The translations under genes and the position numbers were made by a program. Positions 31,715-33,439 of a DNA stretch of 33,439 nucleotides are shown here, one piece after another. The notes below the pieces were generated by a model. That model had not been told where the DNA came from, did not search any database, and saw only the letters and a list, made by a program, of their open reading frames with translations. Each line of letters begins with the position of its first letter. Position 1 is the stretch's first letter. Origin of the DNA: an uncultured Verrucomicrobia subdivision 3 bacterium (GTDB lineage: Bacteria > Verrucomicrobiota > Verrucomicrobiia > Limisphaerales > UBA11358); the NCBI GenBank assembly GCA_903850425.1, contig CAINLR010000043.1:1-33439 (forward strand). The letters run 5' to 3'.

Positions 31715-33439
31715 ATGTCCAACCAACTCCGCGACATCCGCAAGTTCACCGACCTCGTCCGCTACCTGGAAAGCGAACTCGAATGGCCGGTGGAGGCGGG
31801 CAGCTTTGACGACCTCACGTTCGAGTATCAGCCTGCCGAACTCGGCTTGAAGGACGAGGACGCCGTCAAAATCAAAAAAATTCACCAGCTTCGTCCTCTG
31901 GTGACCGGCCAGCCGTGGGGCATTTTCTTCATCGAATTTGAAAAGAAAAAACTTCCGGTCGTCGTCCTGCGTTGCATCTTGAGCCATCTCGTCGTGAAAA
32001 AACGGCAGTCGGCCAATAAGTCCGACCAGGCCGTATGGAATCCCGCAGACCTCCTGTTCATCTCCGCCTATGGCGATGAAGCCAGCGACCAGCGCGAAAT
32101 CGCCTTTGCCCATTTCCACCAGCAGGCCGGCGATCTGCCTACGTTGAATGTCCTCGGCTGGGACGGCGGCGATACCCCGCTCAAACTTGATTACGTCGCC
32201 GGCCAGTTGCAGGATAAACTCCACTGGCCCGCGAATCCCAAAGACCAGAACGCCTGGCGCTCTCAATGGCGTGCGCCGTTCCGCCATCGCATCGGCCATG
32301 TCATCCGCACCGCCGACAGCCTCGCCGAAGTTCTCGCGGCGCTGGCACGCGGCATCCGCGACCGCTGCAAAATAAAAATGCGCGCCGAATCCGAACACGG
32401 CGCATTGACCAAGCTTTACAAAGGTTTCCAGACCGCGCTCATCCACGACCTCAAGCCGGATGATTTTGCCGACACCTACGCGCAGACCATCACCTACGGC
32501 CTGCTTACCGCCGCCATTTCCCGCACGGAAATGAGCGAGGGCCGCCACGGCACAGTGCTGTTCGCCGAAAACGTCACCGACATGGTGCCGGTCACGAATC
32601 CGTTTCTGAAGGAAATGCTCCAGACCTTTCTGAAAGTGGGCGGGCGCAAGGGCGGCATTGATTTCGACGAACTCGGCATTCAGGACGTGGTGGAGCTCCT
32701 GCGCGGCGAGGAAACCGACCTCCCCGCCATCCTGCGCGACTTCGGCAACAAGACGCGCGGCGAAGACCCCGTCATCCATTTCTACGAACACTTCCTGTCC
32801 GCCTACAACAAGCAGTTGAAAATCCAGCGCGGCGTTTTCTACACGCCGCAACCGGTCGTCTCCTACATCGTCCGCAGCGTCCATGAACTGCTGCAAACCG
32901 AGTTCGGCCTGGAGGACGGCCTGGCCTCGACCGCGACGTGGGGCGAAATGCTGGCAAAAAATCCCAACCTCAAATTGCCGTCCAAATCCGGCGACCCCGG
33001 TGACAAGGCCACCATCGCCCCCGGCGAAATGTTCGTCCAGATACTCGACCCCGCCACCGGCACGGCCACGTTTCTCGTCGAGGTGATTGACGTGATCCAC
33101 CGCACGCTGAAAACCAAGTGGGACAAGGGCGGACTCAAAGCCATGCCCAAGCTGCCGCCGACCTCGTTTCCCCGGCAGCCGGCGGCCTTTGGCGAGTATT
33201 GGAATCAATACGTCCCGCTCGCGCTGCTCCCGCGCCTGCACGGCTACGAATTGATGATGGCACCCTACGCCATCGCCCACATGAAGATCGGGCTGAAACT
33301 CCACGAGACCGGCTACCATTTCGGCACCGAGGAACGCGCCCGCATCTACCTCACCAACGCGCTCGAACCCAAGGTCACGCAACTCCCGCAGATTGGTTTT
33401 GACGCGCTCGCCCACGAAGCCGCCGCCGTCAACGAAATC
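31715..33439 (+). CDS. Class I N6-adenine DNA methylase (Eco57I / type ISP-like), 3' end outside the window
   Basis: The frame is open from ATG 31715 to the window end (575 codons, incomplete). The N-terminal region (about 1-190) resembles the non-catalytic or nuclease-like domain of Eco57I-type enzymes, with WGIFFIEFEKKKLP and WNPADLLFIS. A helical region follows (LTKLYKGFQTALIHDLKPDD, YAQTITYGLLTAAISR), then RGVFYTPQPVVSYIVRSV and SAM-binding motif I DPATGTATFL near 443-452, in which an Ala replaces the usual second Gly of GxG. The catalytic NPPY/F motif should lie beyond the window. In this setting it probably modifies host DNA and marks self for the helicase-nuclease components. Nearly the whole gene is overlapped by a long antisense ORF that is only a shadow. 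Confidence 0.87.
   Translation, partial: MSNQLRDIRKFTDLVRYLESELEWPVEAGSFDDLTFEYQPAELGLKDEDAVKIKKIHQLRPLVTGQPWGIFFIEFEKKKLPVVVLRCILSHLVVKKRQSANKSDQAVWNPADLLFISAYGDEASDQREIAFAHFHQQAGDLPTLNVLGWDGGDTPLKLDYVAGQLQDKLHWPANPKDQNAWRSQWRAPFRHRIGHVIRTADSLAEVLAALARGIRDRCKIKMRAESEHGALTKLYKGFQTALIHDLKPDDFADTYAQTITYGLLTAAISRTEMSEGRHGTVLFAENVTDMVPVTNPFLKEMLQTFLKVGGRKGGIDFDELGIQDVVELLRGEETDLPAILRDFGNKTRGEDPVIHFYEHFLSAYNKQLKIQRGVFYTPQPVVSYIVRSVHELLQTEFGLEDGLASTATWGEMLAKNPNLKLPSKSGDPGDKATIAPGEMFVQILDPATGTATFLVEVIDVIHRTLKTKWDKGGLKAMPKLPPTSFPRQPAAFGEYWNQYVPLALLPRLHGYELMMAPYAIAHMKIGLKLHETGYHFGTEERARIYLTNALEPKVTQLPQIGFDALAHEAAAVNEI

Noticed and set aside
31676-33415. 579-codon ORF on the minus strand
   Set aside because: Antisense to the methylase, whose plus-strand frame carries DPATGTATFL and FYTPQPVV; a GC-driven shadow.
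1-33439. CRISPR arrays, insertion sequences, integrases and rRNA genes
   Set aside because: Looked for regularly spaced repeats, transposase or integrase motifs and rRNA segments on both strands; none seen.

Overview
The window is GC-rich bacterial chromosome, most likely from the Verrucomicrobiota (Pedosphaera/Limisphaerales-like). I base this on the intergenic palindromic repeats (for example one built on ccacggatggacac) and on the gene families present: GH172/DUF2961, LURP-one-related, a dipeptidyl peptidase carrying a VHL-beta-like domain, and HNVGN-type histidine kinases. The assignment is an inference; there is no rRNA or other phylogenetic marker in the window. LAYOUT. 129-776 (-): RluE-type pseudouridine synthase whose coding sequence carries an in-frame palindromic element. 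884-1966 (+): HAD-Nudix fusion. 2048-9253: an apparently complete trans-4-hydroxy-L-proline catabolic cluster, with a DapA-family pyrroline-4-hydroxy-2-carboxylate deaminase, a 4-hydroxyproline 2-epimerase, a secreted S9 dipeptidyl-peptidase-IV-like protease, a FAD-dependent D-hydroxyproline dehydrogenase, and a convergent alpha-ketoglutarate semialdehyde dehydrogenase. The peptidase contains an insert that aligns without gaps to the hydroxyproline-binding part of human pVHL, with the pocket residues kept. I consider this the main discovery candidate: a possible hydroxyproline-recognising protease inside a hydroxyproline catabolic operon. 9608-12871 (+): LURP-one-related protein, a 40-residue ORF, a secreted GH172-family protein and a double zinc-ribbon protein. 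13084-14454 (-): rmuC. 14654-20095 (+): a membrane histidine kinase with a long repetitive ectodomain, then a hybrid kinase whose first receiver domain is broken by an in-frame TAA. 20135-25403: housekeeping genes (MGMT/ATL-like, RidA, panC-nadB, glutaredoxin, SMUG1-like glycosylase, CDGSH iron-sulfur protein). 25552-25625: tRNA-Gly(CCC). 26068 to window end (+): a putative anti-phage island beside the tRNA, with a degenerate DUF6932-like nucleotidyltransferase, an unknown partner, a PLD-SNF2 helicase, a DUF3800 protein, a hairpin-rich spacer and a class I N6-adenine methylase that runs off the window. HOW THE GENES WORK TOGETHER. In the catabolic cluster, hydroxyproline peptides (for example from collagen or plant wall glycoproteins) would be clipped outside the cytoplasm. 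The freed hydroxyproline would be epimerised, oxidised, deaminated and oxidised again to 2-oxoglutarate. No transporter or regulator is visible nearby. In the island, the first four genes are packed with 4-nt overlaps or 2-5 nt gaps, so they are probably one transcript. The methylase follows after about 200 nt containing two hairpins. Many long ORFs lie antisense to real genes and were rejected as shadows.
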